Positions 8,130 through 17,307 of a stretch of 64,000 nt of DNA are shown piece by piece. The position numbers and the translations under genes are program-made. Where the stretch lies: contig CAAGCW010000008.1 of NCBI GenBank assembly GCA_900768435.1, positions 62,001 to 126,000 of the forward strand, written 5' to 3'. Below the pieces are notes generated by a model that saw nothing but the letters and a program-made list of their open reading frames with translations, was not told the origin of the DNA and ran no database searches. Source of the DNA: an uncultured Collinsella sp. Its GTDB lineage: Bacteria; Actinomycetota; Coriobacteriia; Coriobacteriales; Coriobacteriaceae. The first letter of the stretch is position 1. The number at the start of each line of letters is the position of its first letter.

Positions 8130-10880
8130 TTAGGCGGAACACTTGGCCTCGAGCTTGGCCTGAGCGGCAGCCAGGCGCGCGAGGGGCACGCGATAGGGCG
8201 AGCAGGACACGTAGTCCACGTCGGCCACGTTAAACAGGCCCTTGATGGACTTGGGGTCGCCGCCGTGCTCGCCGCACACGCCAAAGTGCATGTCGGGATT
8301 GGTGGCGCGGCCCTTCTCGACGGCCAAGCGCACGAGCTCCAGCACCGCCGCGTCGATGGTCTCGAAGGGGTTGTCTTTCAGGATCTTTTTATGCATGTAC
8401 AGCGGGATGAACTTGGCCTCGGCGTCATCGCGCGAGAAGCCAAAGGTCGTCTGGGTGAGGTCGTTGGTGCCAAAGCAGAAGAAGTCGGCATGATGGGCGA
8501 TCTCGTCAGCGACCATGCAGGCACGCGGCAGCTCGAGCATCGTGCCCACGGGAATATTGAGCTCGACGCCTTCCTCGGCGGAAACCTCGGCGATCACGCG
8601 CTCGATAACCTCGCGGGTCTGGACATGCTCGGCCGTGATGGAAACGAGCGGAACCATGATCTCGGGGCGCGGGTCGACACCCTCCTTGACAAGGCGGGCA
8701 GCGGCCGTGGCGACGGCGCGAACCTGCATGAGCGGCAGATCGCCAAAGACGACGGACAGGCGCACGCCGCGCAAGCCCAGCATGGGGTTGGACTCGACCA
8801 TGCCGTCAATGCGACGCAGGCGGGCGCGCAGGGCAGTGAGCTCCTCCTCGGGAGCGCCGGCGGCCTCCTTCTTGGTGATGGCGACCTCGAGCTCTCGAGG
8901 ATTATCCAAGAACTCATGAAGCGGCGGATCGAGCAGGCGGACGACCACATCGCGACCGGACATGGTCTTGAACATCGCCAGGAAGTCCTCGGTCTGAACC
9001 TTGAGCAGGTCGGCCAGGGCCTGCTGCTTCACGGCCTCATCGTCAGACAGGATAAAGCTCTGGATGATGTTCTTGCGATCGCCCAGGAACATGTGCTCGG
9101 TGCGGCACAGACCGATGGCCTCGGCGCCAAACTCGAGCGCGAGCTCGGCATCCTCGGGGTTGTCGGCATTAACGCGCACGTGGTTGGCGTGGCCACCGGT
9201 CTCGTCCAAACGGATCTCATCGGCCCAAGACAGGATGGTGTCCAGGTCGCCGGTGAGCTCTGCAGAGACCAGGTCGACCGCGCCGTCGACGACGATACCC
9301 TGGGTGCCGTCGATGGAGATGACATCGCCCTCGCGCAGCACGCGGTCGCTGCCCTCGATGCGCACGACCTTCTCTGCCGCGTCAATGTGGAAGCGCTCAA
9401 CGCCGCAAACGCAGGGCGTACCCATGCCGCGGGCGATAACGGCGGCATGGCTCGTCTTGCCACCGTGGCTGGTCAGGATGCCCTCGGCGGCGACCATGCC
9501 CTTCAGGTCGTCGGGGTTGGTCTCCCAGCGGACCAGAATGACCTTGTGGCCCTCGTTGGCGCGCGCGACGGCGTCATCACTCGAGAACACGACCTCGCCC
9601 ACTGCGGCACCAGGGCTGGCGTTAAGGCCGCTGGCCAGGGCCTCGTACTTCTTGGAGGCGTCGAACTGCGGGTGCAGGAGCTGGTCGAGCTGCGCGGGAT
9701 CGATGCGGCTCACGGCCTCCTCGCGGGTGATGAGGCCCTCCTCGACCATCTCGATGGCGATGCGCAGGGCGGCGGTGGCGGTGCGCTTGCCCACGCGGGT
9801 CTGGAGCATCCAGAGCTTGCCCTGCTCGATGGTAAACTCGATATCGCACATATCGCGGTAATGATCCTCGAGCGTCAGGAACACGCGCTCGAGCTCCTCG
9901 CCTGCGGACTCGAGGCCCGAGGTGGTCTTGAGGTCGGCGATGGGCTCGGTGTTTCGGATGCCGGCGACGACGTCCTCGCCCTGGGCATTCACCAAAAAGT
10001 CGCCATAGAACTCCTTGGTGCCGTCGGCCGGGTTGCGCGTAAAGGCAACGCCGGTCGCAGAGGTCTCGCCCTTGTTGCCAAAGGCCATGGCCTGGACGTT
10101 GACGGCGGTGCCGAGCTCGTCGGAAATGCCGTGCTGCTTGCGGTAGATGCAGGCGCGCTCGTTCATCCAGCTGCCAAAGACGGCCTGGATGGCAAGGCGC
10201 AGCTGGAGCTCCGGATCGTGCGGGAAAACGGGCTTACCGTCGGCGACCTCGAGCTCGGGATACAGGGTCGCCTCGACGTTCTCGGAGAAGATGCCCTTAA
10301 AGGTCTCGACGAGCTCCTGCAGGTCCTCGGCCGAAAGCTCGGAATCGACACGAACGCCGGCGACCAGGCGGGCCTGGGTCAGGGCGTTCTCGAATAGGTC
10401 GGCGTCGACGCCCATGACGACGTTGGAGAACATCTGGATAAAGCGACGGTAGCTGTCCCAGGCAAAGCGCGGGTTCTGCGTCTGCGCGATAAGACCCTGG
10501 ACGGAATCGTCGTTGAGGCCCAGGTTGAGGACCGTGTCCATCATGCCGGGCATGGAGAACGGAGCGCCCGAGCGAACCGACACGAGCAGCGGATCGGAGG
10601 CATCGCCGAGTTTCTTGCCGCAACGGGCCTCGAGGTCCGCCTCGGCGGCAACGATCTCATCGAGTGCGCCTTCGGGCCAGACGTTGCCGGCACCGGAGTA
10701 CTCGACACAGGTCTGGCAGGTAATGGTAAAGCCACCGGGAACCGGCAGGCCGATGCGGCTCATCTCGGCAAGGTTTGCGCCCTTGCCGCCAAGCACGAAG
10801 TTCATGGACTTGTCGCCCTCAGTGACACAGGTGCCCTGGGCGTCGGTTCCAAAACGGTAAACCCTCTTGCAATCGCTCAC
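8130..10880 (-). CDS. ppdK: Pyruvate, phosphate dikinase
   Basis: Interconverts pyruvate + ATP + Pi with PEP + AMP + PPi; in gut anaerobes it mainly serves glycolysis or PEP supply. The 916-residue product shows the nucleotide-binding start (NFVLGGKGANLAEM), the phosphohistidine motif GGKTSHAAVIARGMGTPCVCG, and the PEP/pyruvate barrel (GLCRTEHMF; SFGTNDLTQTTFGFSRDD; GVCGEHGGDP). GTG at 10880 is preferred over ATG 10901 because AAGGGG sits 7-8 bases before it and the product then starts like the family. PEP from this enzyme would feed aroF. The regulator gene lies directly upstream. Confidence 0.96.
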   Translation of the reverse strand: MSDCKRVYRFGTDAQGTCVTEGDKSMNFVLGGKGANLAEMSRIGLPVPGGFTITCQTCVEYSGAGNVWPEGALDEIVAAEADLEARCGKKLGDASDPLLVSVRSGAPFSMPGMMDTVLNLGLNDDSVQGLIAQTQNPRFAWDSYRRFIQMFSNVVMGVDADLFENALTQARLVAGVRVDSELSAEDLQELVETFKGIFSENVEATLYPELEVADGKPVFPHDPELQLRLAIQAVFGSWMNERACIYRKQHGISDELGTAVNVQAMAFGNKGETSATGVAFTRNPADGTKEFYGDFLVNAQGEDVVAGIRNTEPIADLKTTSGLESAGEELERVFLTLEDHYRDMCDIEFTIEQGKLWMLQTRVGKRTATAALRIAIEMVEEGLITREEAVSRIDPAQLDQLLHPQFDASKKYEALASGLNASPGAAVGEVVFSSDDAVARANEGHKVILVRWETNPDDLKGMVAAEGILTSHGGKTSHAAVIARGMGTPCVCGVERFHIDAAEKVVRIEGSDRVLREGDVISIDGTQGIVVDGAVDLVSAELTGDLDTILSWADEIRLDETGGHANHVRVNADNPEDAELALEFGAEAIGLCRTEHMFLGDRKNIIQSFILSDDEAVKQQALADLLKVQTEDFLAMFKTMSGRDVVVRLLDPPLHEFLDNPRELEVAITKKEAAGAPEEELTALRARLRRIDGMVESNPMLGLRGVRLSVVFGDLPLMQVRAVATAAARLVKEGVDPRPEIMVPLVSITAEHVQTREVIERVIAEVSAEEGVELNIPVGTMLELPRACMVADEIAHHADFFCFGTNDLTQTTFGFSRDDAEAKFIPLYMHKKILKDNPFETIDAAVLELVRLAVEKGRATNPDMHFGVCGEHGGDPKSIKGLFNVADVDYVSCSPYRVPLARLAAAQAKLEAKCSA

Positions 10881-11002
10881 GATACTTCCCCTTCCATGCA
10901 CTTACGCGCACGACCGTGGTAACGAATCGACCCGCCGAATGCGAGCCGTGAGGGTACTATACGGCGGGTTTTGGGCGGGCTTGCGCAGAGGGCGCGGGGG
11001 TT

Positions 11003-11040
11003 GGTAAACGTGGTAAATATGGCGGTAAACGGTAGGTAAA
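11003..11040 (-). repeat. Four direct TTTACC repeats in the ppdK leader
   Basis: On the minus strand the hexamer TTTACC occurs four times (plus-strand GGTAAA at 11003, 11012, 11024 and 11035), spaced 9, 12 and 11 bases apart, close to one helical turn. They lie between a candidate promoter (11056-11086) and the ppdK start, so they would also be in the 5' RNA. No function is known. Confidence 0.75.
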
Positions 11041-11055
11041 GTTGGTTACCTTATG

Positions 11056-11086
11056 AAGATACCAATGCAAGATACTTGCAGGTCAA
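11056..11086 (-). promoter_or_regulatory. Candidate ppdK promoter with palindromic operator
   Basis: Minus strand: TTGACC (11086-11081) and TATCTT (11061-11056), 19 bases apart. The spacer begins with a perfect palindrome TGCAAG-TAT-CTTGCA (11080-11066). A regulator bound there would cover the promoter. The -10 and spacing are suboptimal. Confidence 0.45.
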
Positions 11087-11177
11087 ATGCTAGTTTATTG
11101 CTAAATCGCTTTACCAATATCGTGCATTATTTTTAGGTAGTCTTTTAGAGACGGGCATTTTTAGCTACCCCAATAAG

Positions 11178-12053
11178 CTAGCTTTGCTGGGCTCGGCGGG
11201 CGGCGCGGCGGGCACGGGCATCTTGGATTTCCTCCAAGTGGCTAATGATCTCGGCAGCGCTTTCCTCGATGGCCTTGCCATCGGTACGCACCACAAAGCA
11301 GCCTAGGCGCTTCATGAGGGCACGGGCTTCCTCAAGCTCGCTGCGCACACTCTCGGGCTCGGCATAGGAGCCGGCAACGGCACGGGCGTAGTCATCGCCC
11401 AAGCGGCTATCGCGAATTTCGGAAATCACATCGACGGTCGAGATCAGACCAAACAACCGCATCGGGTCAACCTCGTAAATCGACTTCGGCGGCTCCATGC
11501 CATGCGCCAGTGGGACATTGGCGACCTTGTAGCCCTGATAGGCTAAATACATCGACAGCGGCGTCTTGGATGTACGCGACACACCCAGCAGCACGATATC
11601 GGCACCCGACAGATCGTCGCAACCGCGCCCGTCATCGTGCTCAACGAAATACTCCATGGCCTCGATACGATGGAAATAGCGGTCATCGGTCTTGTGAATC
11701 ACGCCCGCAACGCACTTGGGCGGCACACCGATGAGCGACGACAGCACGGCAAGCGTCGGGCCGATCAGGTCGACCGAACGGATATGCAGCATACCCAGGT
11801 AATCGAGCACGCGGGCGCGAAGCGCCGGATCGACAATGGTATGGAACACGGCGACATCGCGATGGTCGGCATCGACGCGCGGCCCCACAAATGACTTGAC
11901 CTGCTCCACGGAGGTCACCTTGGGCAGGCGTAAAACGCGAAAAGCCCCTTCATCAAATTGCCCGGACGCCGCAAGCACCACCTCACAAGCGGTATCGCCG
12001 AGCGAGTCGGAGATAACGATAACGGTGGGACGAGCGGTGACCGGGCAATCCAT
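11178..12053 (-). CDS. PPDK regulatory protein (bifunctional kinase/pyrophosphorylase, DUF299)
   Basis: Family members inactivate PPDK by ADP-dependent phosphorylation of the threonine next to its catalytic histidine, and reactivate it by phosphorolysis. The 291-residue product starts VIVISDSLGDTACEV and carries the P-loop GVSRTSKTPLSMYLA around residue 155 and the VPLAHGMEPP segment. The target site is present in the neighbouring PPDK (KTSH). It lies upstream of ppdK on the same strand, 297 bases away. Its start codon lies 34 bases after the glyS stop. Confidence 0.93.
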   Translation of the reverse strand: MDCPVTARPTVIVISDSLGDTACEVVLAASGQFDEGAFRVLRLPKVTSVEQVKSFVGPRVDADHRDVAVFHTIVDPALRARVLDYLGMLHIRSVDLIGPTLAVLSSLIGVPPKCVAGVIHKTDDRYFHRIEAMEYFVEHDDGRGCDDLSGADIVLLGVSRTSKTPLSMYLAYQGYKVANVPLAHGMEPPKSIYEVDPMRLFGLISTVDVISEIRDSRLGDDYARAVAGSYAEPESVRSELEEARALMKRLGCFVVRTDGKAIEESAAEIISHLEEIQDARARRAARRAQQS

Positions 12054-12087
12054 GCGGGGCTCCTTTTGCGCTTATGCGCAGGCTGGC

Positions 12088-14184
12088 TTACTTTTTGCGG
12101 GCAAGCTCACCGATGTTGGCAATGCCGGAGAAAACGGCCTCGAAGCGGTTGAGCAGCTTAAGGCGATTATCGCGAAGCTGCTCGTCCTTGTCCATGACCA
12201 TGACCTCATCGAAGAAACGGTCGATGGGCGCGCGCAGGGCGGCGAGGTCGGCAAATGCGGCCGGGTAGTCCTCGGCAGCAAGGGCGGCATCGACGGCGGT
12301 CTGAGCAGCCTCGGAGGCGTCGGCGAGCGCGAGCTCGACCTCGCCCATCAGGCTGCGGTCATACTCCGCACCCAGCTCGGGCTTGGAGATATGCGCGGCG
12401 CGGGCATAGGCGGTCGCCAGGTTGTCGAACGTCTCAGCGTCGTTCTTGCGGGCCTCGTCGAGGGCGGCGCAGCGGGCAAAGAAGACGGACGGGGCGATGA
12501 TGTGCACCGCGGAGACGGCGGCGACGGTATCGGCCGGAATCTTTTCGTCGCGGGCCATGCTCACCAGGCGGCCATGGAAGAAGTCACGAACCTGCTGGGC
12601 GACCTCGGCGGCGTCGAACTCAATGCCCTGCTCACTGTAGAGTTCGAGGGCAAAGTCGATGAGCGACGTGGGGTCGATCGGCAGACGGTCGCGCAGGATG
12701 TTGATAATGCCGATAGCGGCACGACGCAGCGCGTAGGGGTCGGAGGAGCCGGTCGGGGGCTCGCCGATGGCAAAGATACCGGCGATGGTATCGAGCTTGT
12801 CGGCGCAGGCCACGATGCAGCCAGCGGTGCCCTCGGGCAGCTCGTCACCGGCAAAACGGGGACGATAGTGATCGCGAATAGCATGGGCGACCTCGTCGTT
12901 CTCCCCCATCGCGGTCGCGTAATAACCGCCCATCACGCCCTGCTGGCTCGTGAACTCGACGACGGCGTTGGACACCAGGTCTGCCTTGCACAGGTGTGCG
13001 GCGCGAGCAGCGTCGGCGGCAAGATGGGCGCCCAGGTGAGCCTCGCGGGCGATAGCGAGCGCGAGCTGCTCGATGCGCTCGGACTTGGCGAGCACGCTAC
13101 CGAGCTTCTCCTGGAAGGCAACCTTGGCCAGACGCTCGCGGAACTCGTCGAGGGAGATCTTCAGGTCCTCCTCGTAGAAGAACTTAGCGTCGTCCAGACG
13201 GGCGCGCACGACGCGCTCGTTGCCGTCGATCACGCGCTCGGCATTCTCGGGCTTGCTGTTGGAGACGACCACGAACTCACGCGTGAGCTTGCCCTCGCCG
13301 TCATAGATCGGGAAGTAGCGCTGGTTGGTGAGCATGGACTCGCAGATAATCTCGTGCGGGACCTTGAGGAACTCCTCGTCGAAAGTACCGACGAGCACCG
13401 TCGGCCACTCGCAGAGGTTGATAACCTCCTCAAAGACCTTCTTGGGCGTATCGACATGGCAGCCGGGGCGAGCGGCCTCGACCTCGGAGATACCGGCAAG
13501 GATGGCCTCGCGACGGCGCTCGGCAGAAAGCACGCCGGCGTCCTCGAGTACCTGCTCGTAGGCGGCGGGGCTGGCGACAACGTGGTCACCGGGGCCGAGC
13601 ACGCGATGGCCGCGCGTGGTGTTGCCGCTCGTCACGTCGGCAAACGACACGGGCACAACATCCTCGCCCAGAAGGCAGCAAATCCAGCGGACCGGACGCA
13701 CGAACGTCGCGTGCTCGTGGCCCCAGCGCTGGGAGCGGTAGTTGGGCCACTGCAGGCCGGCAATGGTCTTCTCGCACAGGGCCGTCAGGATCGGGGTTGC
13801 CGGTGCGGAGGGAATGTTCTTCTCGGCAAAGACATACTCGCGACCGTCGGTATCCTCACGACGGACCAGGTCCTCGGCAGCCACACCGCACTTGCGGGCG
13901 AAGCCCTGGGCGGCCTTGGTGGCGTTACCGTCAGCGTCGAAGGCGATGTTTGCCGCGGGGCCACGCTTGACCTCGTGAACCTCATCGGTCGCGGTGGCAA
14001 CGTCGGCAACGAGCGCAGCCAGGCGACGCGGGCTCGAGATCACGCGGACCTCGCCGTGGGCCAGACCGGCCTCGTCGAGACCCTTGGCGATCATGGTACC
14101 AAGCTGCTTGACGGCATTGTTCAGCGGTGCAGAGGGCATTTCCTCCGTACCGATCTCAAACAGGAAATCCTTAGCGTCTGCCAT
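12088..14184 (-). CDS. glyS: Glycyl-tRNA synthetase beta subunit
   Basis: tRNA-binding subunit of the alpha2-beta2 glycyl-tRNA synthetase. The 698-residue product opens FLFEIGTEEMPSAPL, contains RGPAANIAFDADGNATKAAQGF and the conserved GHRVLGPG...ERRREAI block, and ends with an HD-like core and an anticodon-binding helical domain. Length matches the family. It lies 3 bases after glyQ. Confidence 0.97.
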   Translation of the reverse strand: MADAKDFLFEIGTEEMPSAPLNNAVKQLGTMIAKGLDEAGLAHGEVRVISSPRRLAALVADVATATDEVHEVKRGPAANIAFDADGNATKAAQGFARKCGVAAEDLVRREDTDGREYVFAEKNIPSAPATPILTALCEKTIAGLQWPNYRSQRWGHEHATFVRPVRWICCLLGEDVVPVSFADVTSGNTTRGHRVLGPGDHVVASPAAYEQVLEDAGVLSAERRREAILAGISEVEAARPGCHVDTPKKVFEEVINLCEWPTVLVGTFDEEFLKVPHEIICESMLTNQRYFPIYDGEGKLTREFVVVSNSKPENAERVIDGNERVVRARLDDAKFFYEEDLKISLDEFRERLAKVAFQEKLGSVLAKSERIEQLALAIAREAHLGAHLAADAARAAHLCKADLVSNAVVEFTSQQGVMGGYYATAMGENDEVAHAIRDHYRPRFAGDELPEGTAGCIVACADKLDTIAGIFAIGEPPTGSSDPYALRRAAIGIINILRDRLPIDPTSLIDFALELYSEQGIEFDAAEVAQQVRDFFHGRLVSMARDEKIPADTVAAVSAVHIIAPSVFFARCAALDEARKNDAETFDNLATAYARAAHISKPELGAEYDRSLMGEVELALADASEAAQTAVDAALAAEDYPAAFADLAALRAPIDRFFDEVMVMDKDEQLRDNRLKLLNRFEAVFSGIANIGELARKK

Positions 14185-14187
14185 GGC

Positions 14188-15099
14188 TTACGCCACCTCG
14201 CCTTCCTGGTCGGCATTCTCGTTGACTCCGGCGACCTCGGCCATGTAGGCCTCGCAGCACGCCTTGGCGACGGCGCGGACGCGCAGGATGTAGTTGGCAC
14301 GCTCGACCGCGGACAGGGCGCCGCGGGCATCGAGCAGGTTAAAGGCGTGGCTGCACTTCATGACACAGTCGTACGCCGGCAACGGCAGCTTGCGCTCCAG
14401 GCAGGAATGGCACTCGGCCTCGTAGTCGTCAAACTTCTGACGCATCATCTCGACGTTGGCGACCTCAAAGTTATAGGCACTGAACTCGCGCTCGTTCTCG
14501 AGGAACACGTCGCCGTAGGTCATGGGCGTGCCGTCGGGCAGATAGCTCCACACCAGATCGTAGACCGAGTTGACGCCCTGAGCGTACATGGCGATACGCT
14601 CCAGGCCATAGGTGATCTCGACGGGCACGGGGTCGACCTCGATACCGCCCACCTGCTGGAAGTACGTGAACTGCGTGACCTCCATGCCGTTGAGCCAGAC
14701 CTCCCAGCCAAGGCCCCAGGCGCCCAGCGTCGGGCTCTCCCAGTCGTCCTCGACAAAACGGACGTCATGGTCGTTGGGGTCCAGGCCAATGGCAGCAAGA
14801 GACCCCAGGTAAAGCTCCTGAGCATTAACCGGAGAGGGCTTAATGAGCACCTGGAACTGATAGTAGTGCTGCATGCGGTTAGGGTTCTCGCCGTAGCGGC
14901 CGTCGGCGGGACGGCGGCAGGGCTGCGCATAGCAGGTGCGCCATTCGGCGGGACCGAGCGAGCGCAGCGTGGTCGCGGTATGGAAGGTACCGGCACCGAC
15001 CTCGGAGTCATAGGGCTGCATAATGACGCAGCCCTGCTCGCCCCAGTACTGCTGGAGGCGCAGGATGATGTCTTGGAAGGAAAGCGATGAAGCGTTCAT
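14188..15099 (-). CDS. glyQ: Glycyl-tRNA synthetase alpha subunit
   Basis: Catalytic class II aminoacylation subunit. The 303-residue product starts SFQDIILRLQQYWGEQGC and contains the signature blocks GAGTFHTATTLRSLGP, YVQPCRRPxDGRYGENPNR-like (here CYAQPCRRPADGRYGENPNR) and GLGWEVWLNGMEVTQFTYFQQ. The two-subunit form is typical of many Firmicutes, Coriobacteria and proteobacteria. First gene of glyQ-glyS. Confidence 0.97.
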   Translation of the reverse strand: MNASSLSFQDIILRLQQYWGEQGCVIMQPYDSEVGAGTFHTATTLRSLGPAEWRTCYAQPCRRPADGRYGENPNRMQHYYQFQVLIKPSPVNAQELYLGSLAAIGLDPNDHDVRFVEDDWESPTLGAWGLGWEVWLNGMEVTQFTYFQQVGGIEVDPVPVEITYGLERIAMYAQGVNSVYDLVWSYLPDGTPMTYGDVFLENEREFSAYNFEVANVEMMRQKFDDYEAECHSCLERKLPLPAYDCVMKCSHAFNLLDARGALSAVERANYILRVRAVAKACCEAYMAEVAGVNENADQEGEVA

Positions 15100-15158
15100 G
15101 CCTCTAATATCCCCTCGTCGAAACGATTACACGGTTAGGTACTGTACTATAGCGGTTT

Positions 15159-15722
15159 TTAGTCGATAGCGCCGATGCGGTTGAGCGGCCAGTAGCGCAC
15201 AAGCGCCACAGCGATCAAATCAGAGCGATCGACGGGACCAAAGTAGCGCGAGTCGGCAGAGTTTTCGCGGTTGTCGCCCATCACCCACACGCACCCGTCG
15301 GGAACGGTGTAGGGATAACTCACCTGGGCGCCAGGCGCTTGGACCGAAAGCGGCCAGCTCATGCCCGTCGTATAGTCCTCATCGAGCGCTTGGCCGTCAA
15401 CGACCACCTTGCCGTCCTGCAGGTCGACCGTCTGGCCGGCCGTGGCAATAACACGCTTGACAAGAACATCATGCTCGGAAGTGACATCGGGGTTGTGGAA
15501 CACCACGATATCACCCTGTTTGACGGGCTGACCGAGCTCGAGGCTCACCTTTTGTGCCAGGATCTGGTCGCCAATCTCGATCGTGTCCTCCATGGAGCCG
15601 GTGGGTACCACAAAGGGCTCGACCACAAAGGTGCGGATCAGGAAGGTGGCCACGAGCGCGATCGCGATGACCGCGACCCACTCAAAAGCGCCCCTCAACG
15701 CGGAATGCTGCGATGGAACCAT
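15159..15722 (-). CDS. lepB: Signal peptidase I
   Basis: Membrane serine protease that removes signal peptides from exported proteins. One N-terminal membrane segment (about residues 12-32) is followed by the catalytic Ser in PTGSMEDTI, the Lys in VLVKRVIATAGQ, and the MGDNRENSADSRYFGPV signature. ATG at 15722 follows AGGAG at proper spacing (GTG at 15728 is less likely), giving 187 residues. It is coupled to trmD and lies at the end of the rpsP operon. Confidence 0.96.
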   Translation of the reverse strand: MVPSQHSALRGAFEWVAVIAIALVATFLIRTFVVEPFVVPTGSMEDTIEIGDQILAQKVSLELGQPVKQGDIVVFHNPDVTSEHDVLVKRVIATAGQTVDLQDGKVVVDGQALDEDYTTGMSWPLSVQAPGAQVSYPYTVPDGCVWVMGDNRENSADSRYFGPVDRSDLIAVALVRYWPLNRIGAID

Positions 15723-15724
15723 TC

Positions 15725-16483
15725 TCACTCCTCGCTCTGCGAATACGAAGCGTCCAGAATCTCCTGCGCGTATGCGCGCTCCTGGGGCGTAAGCCGTGCC
15801 GTCTCGATCAGGTCGGGACGCCAGCGGCAGGTGCGCTCGATGGCATTCTTACGGCGCCAGGCGTCAACCTTGGCATGGTCACCGCTCACGAGCACCGGCG
15901 GCACGCCCTCGCCGTTGAATTCAGCAGGGCGAGTGTACTGCGCATACTCGAGCAGGCCTCCGTCCTCGGCGGTTGAGAACGACTCGTCGACGTTGCTCAT
16001 CTCGTCGCCAAGGGCGCCGGGAATCAGGCGTACGACGGCATCGGCAACGACCATAGCGGGAAGCTCGCCGCCCGTGAGCACGTAATCGCCGATCGACAGG
16101 CGCTCGTCGGCATACGCATAGGCACGCTCGTCGACACCCTCGTAACGGCTGCACACAAACAGCAAGCGCTCGCTTTTGAGCAGGCGCTCGGCCACATGCT
16201 GCGTAAAGGGCTCGCCACAGGGGGTAAAAAACACCACGGTGGGCTTAGGACCCTCGGAGCTAATAGCCTCGATGGCCTCGGCAATAGGCTCGACCTTCAT
16301 GAGCATGCCCTGCCCGCCGCCGTACGGCTCGTCATCGACGGTACGATGGCGGTCGTGCGTCCAGTCGCGCAGGTTATACGCCTTAAAATCAAAAAGGCCG
16401 GCCTTGCGGGCGCGGCCCAAAATCGATGTGGACATGACGGGCTCAAACATCTCGGGAAAGACCGAAAGGGTCTCAATCAGCAT
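15725..16483 (-). CDS. trmD: tRNA (guanine-37-N1)-methyltransferase
   Basis: Methylates G37 of tRNAs reading CNN codons and protects reading frame. The 252-residue knotted methyltransferase shows SVFPEMF, DDEPYGGGQGMLMKVEPI, and the SAM-binding region RYEGVDERAYAYADERLSIGDYVLTGGE. It begins 10 bases after rimM and is followed directly by lepB. Confidence 0.97.
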   Translation of the reverse strand: MLIETLSVFPEMFEPVMSTSILGRARKAGLFDFKAYNLRDWTHDRHRTVDDEPYGGGQGMLMKVEPIAEAIEAISSEGPKPTVVFFTPCGEPFTQHVAERLLKSERLLFVCSRYEGVDERAYAYADERLSIGDYVLTGGELPAMVVADAVVRLIPGALGDEMSNVDESFSTAEDGGLLEYAQYTRPAEFNGEGVPPVLVSGDHAKVDAWRRKNAIERTCRWRPDLIETARLTPQERAYAQEILDASYSQSEE

Positions 16484-16493
16484 GTTGTCCTCC

Positions 16494-17015
16494 CTACTTG
16501 TCCATATCGATCAGGCCGTCCATAACGTGGACGGAAATTGTTCCTGTGTCGGGAAGATCGAGCACAACCTGCTCGATCACGGGAATCAGTACCTCGCCGT
16601 ACCGATCACCCTCGACAACCCAAACATCGTTAGCGGGCGTCGACATGATCTCGACGATCGTGCCGAGTGAACCGAAGCGCTCGTCGACCACCTCGCGACC
16701 CATCAGGTCGGTATAGGCGGCGTCGAGTGAATCGAGCTCAAAATCGTCACGATTTGCCAACACATAGCATCCCGTGATGCCCTCGGCGGCCGTCAAGTCG
16801 TCAATGCCCTCAAACGAGACCAGATCGCCATCGCCCGTATCGGTGACGGACACGACCGTGCAAAAGCGGTCGCGCTTGAGCGCCGGCGGCGTCAGGGCGA
16901 CGCGCATACCCGGCTCTAATACAGAAGGAAGCCCCCGCAGCGGCTGCGCGAGGACCTCCCCCTTCCTTCCGTGCGGCTTGACCACACGGGCGATGTTTTT
17001 GTACTGGGACCTCAA
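16494..17015 (-). CDS. rimM: 16S rRNA processing protein RimM
   Basis: Assembly factor for the 30S head that binds S19. The product has 173 residues. It has an N-terminal RimM beta-barrel starting IARVVKPHGRKGEVLAQPL and a C-terminal PRC-barrel domain (ELDSLDAAYTDLMGREVVDERFGSLGTIVEI). Operon position between khpA and trmD is typical. Confidence 0.94.
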   Translation of the reverse strand: MRSQYKNIARVVKPHGRKGEVLAQPLRGLPSVLEPGMRVALTPPALKRDRFCTVVSVTDTGDGDLVSFEGIDDLTAAEGITGCYVLANRDDFELDSLDAAYTDLMGREVVDERFGSLGTIVEIMSTPANDVWVVEGDRYGEVLIPVIEQVVLDLPDTGTISVHVMDGLIDMDK

Positions 17016-17019
17016 GGTC

Positions 17020-17304
17020 CTAGCCCAGAACCTCTACCTCGACAGCAGTGTCGAGGCGAGCGGCCAGTGCACGGGCGAGCGTGCGAATGGCCTTGATGGT
17101 ACGGCCACGACGGCCGATGACCTTAGCGACGTCATCCTCGGCGACAGAAACCTCGATCGTAGAGGCGTCGTCACCATCGATGACCTCAAGGCTCACGGAA
17201 TCCGGGTCGTCGACGATCTGAACAACGAGATATTCGACGAGATCGGCGATGCGATCTGAGAGCATTGCCTCACCCTCGAGCTGTGCAGCGTCAACCTCAG
17301 GCAC
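17020..17304 (-). CDS. khpA: KH-domain RNA-binding protein KhpA (YlqC)
   Basis: Small RNA-binding protein that usually works with KhpB/Jag in cell-size control and RNA regulation. The 94-residue product has one KH domain with the GRRGRTIKAIRTL version of the GxxG loop, at about residues 64-77, preceded by the VAEDDVAKVIGR strand-turn. It sits 3 bases after rpsP and 4 before rimM. Confidence 0.93.
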   Translation of the reverse strand: MPEVDAAQLEGEAMLSDRIADLVEYLVVQIVDDPDSVSLEVIDGDDASTIEVSVAEDDVAKVIGRRGRTIKAIRTLARALAARLDTAVEVEVLG

Positions 17305-17307
17305 GAT

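Noticed and set aside
8265..10397. 710-codon plus-strand frame opposite ppdK
   Set aside because: Shadow of ppdK, with no ribosome site and low-complexity Gly/Leu/Ala composition.
11836..15090. 1084-codon open frame on the plus strand across ppsR, glyS and glyQ
   Set aside because: It is exactly antisense to three well-recognised genes and its translation resembles no family. Long antisense frames are expected from GC-rich codon bias.
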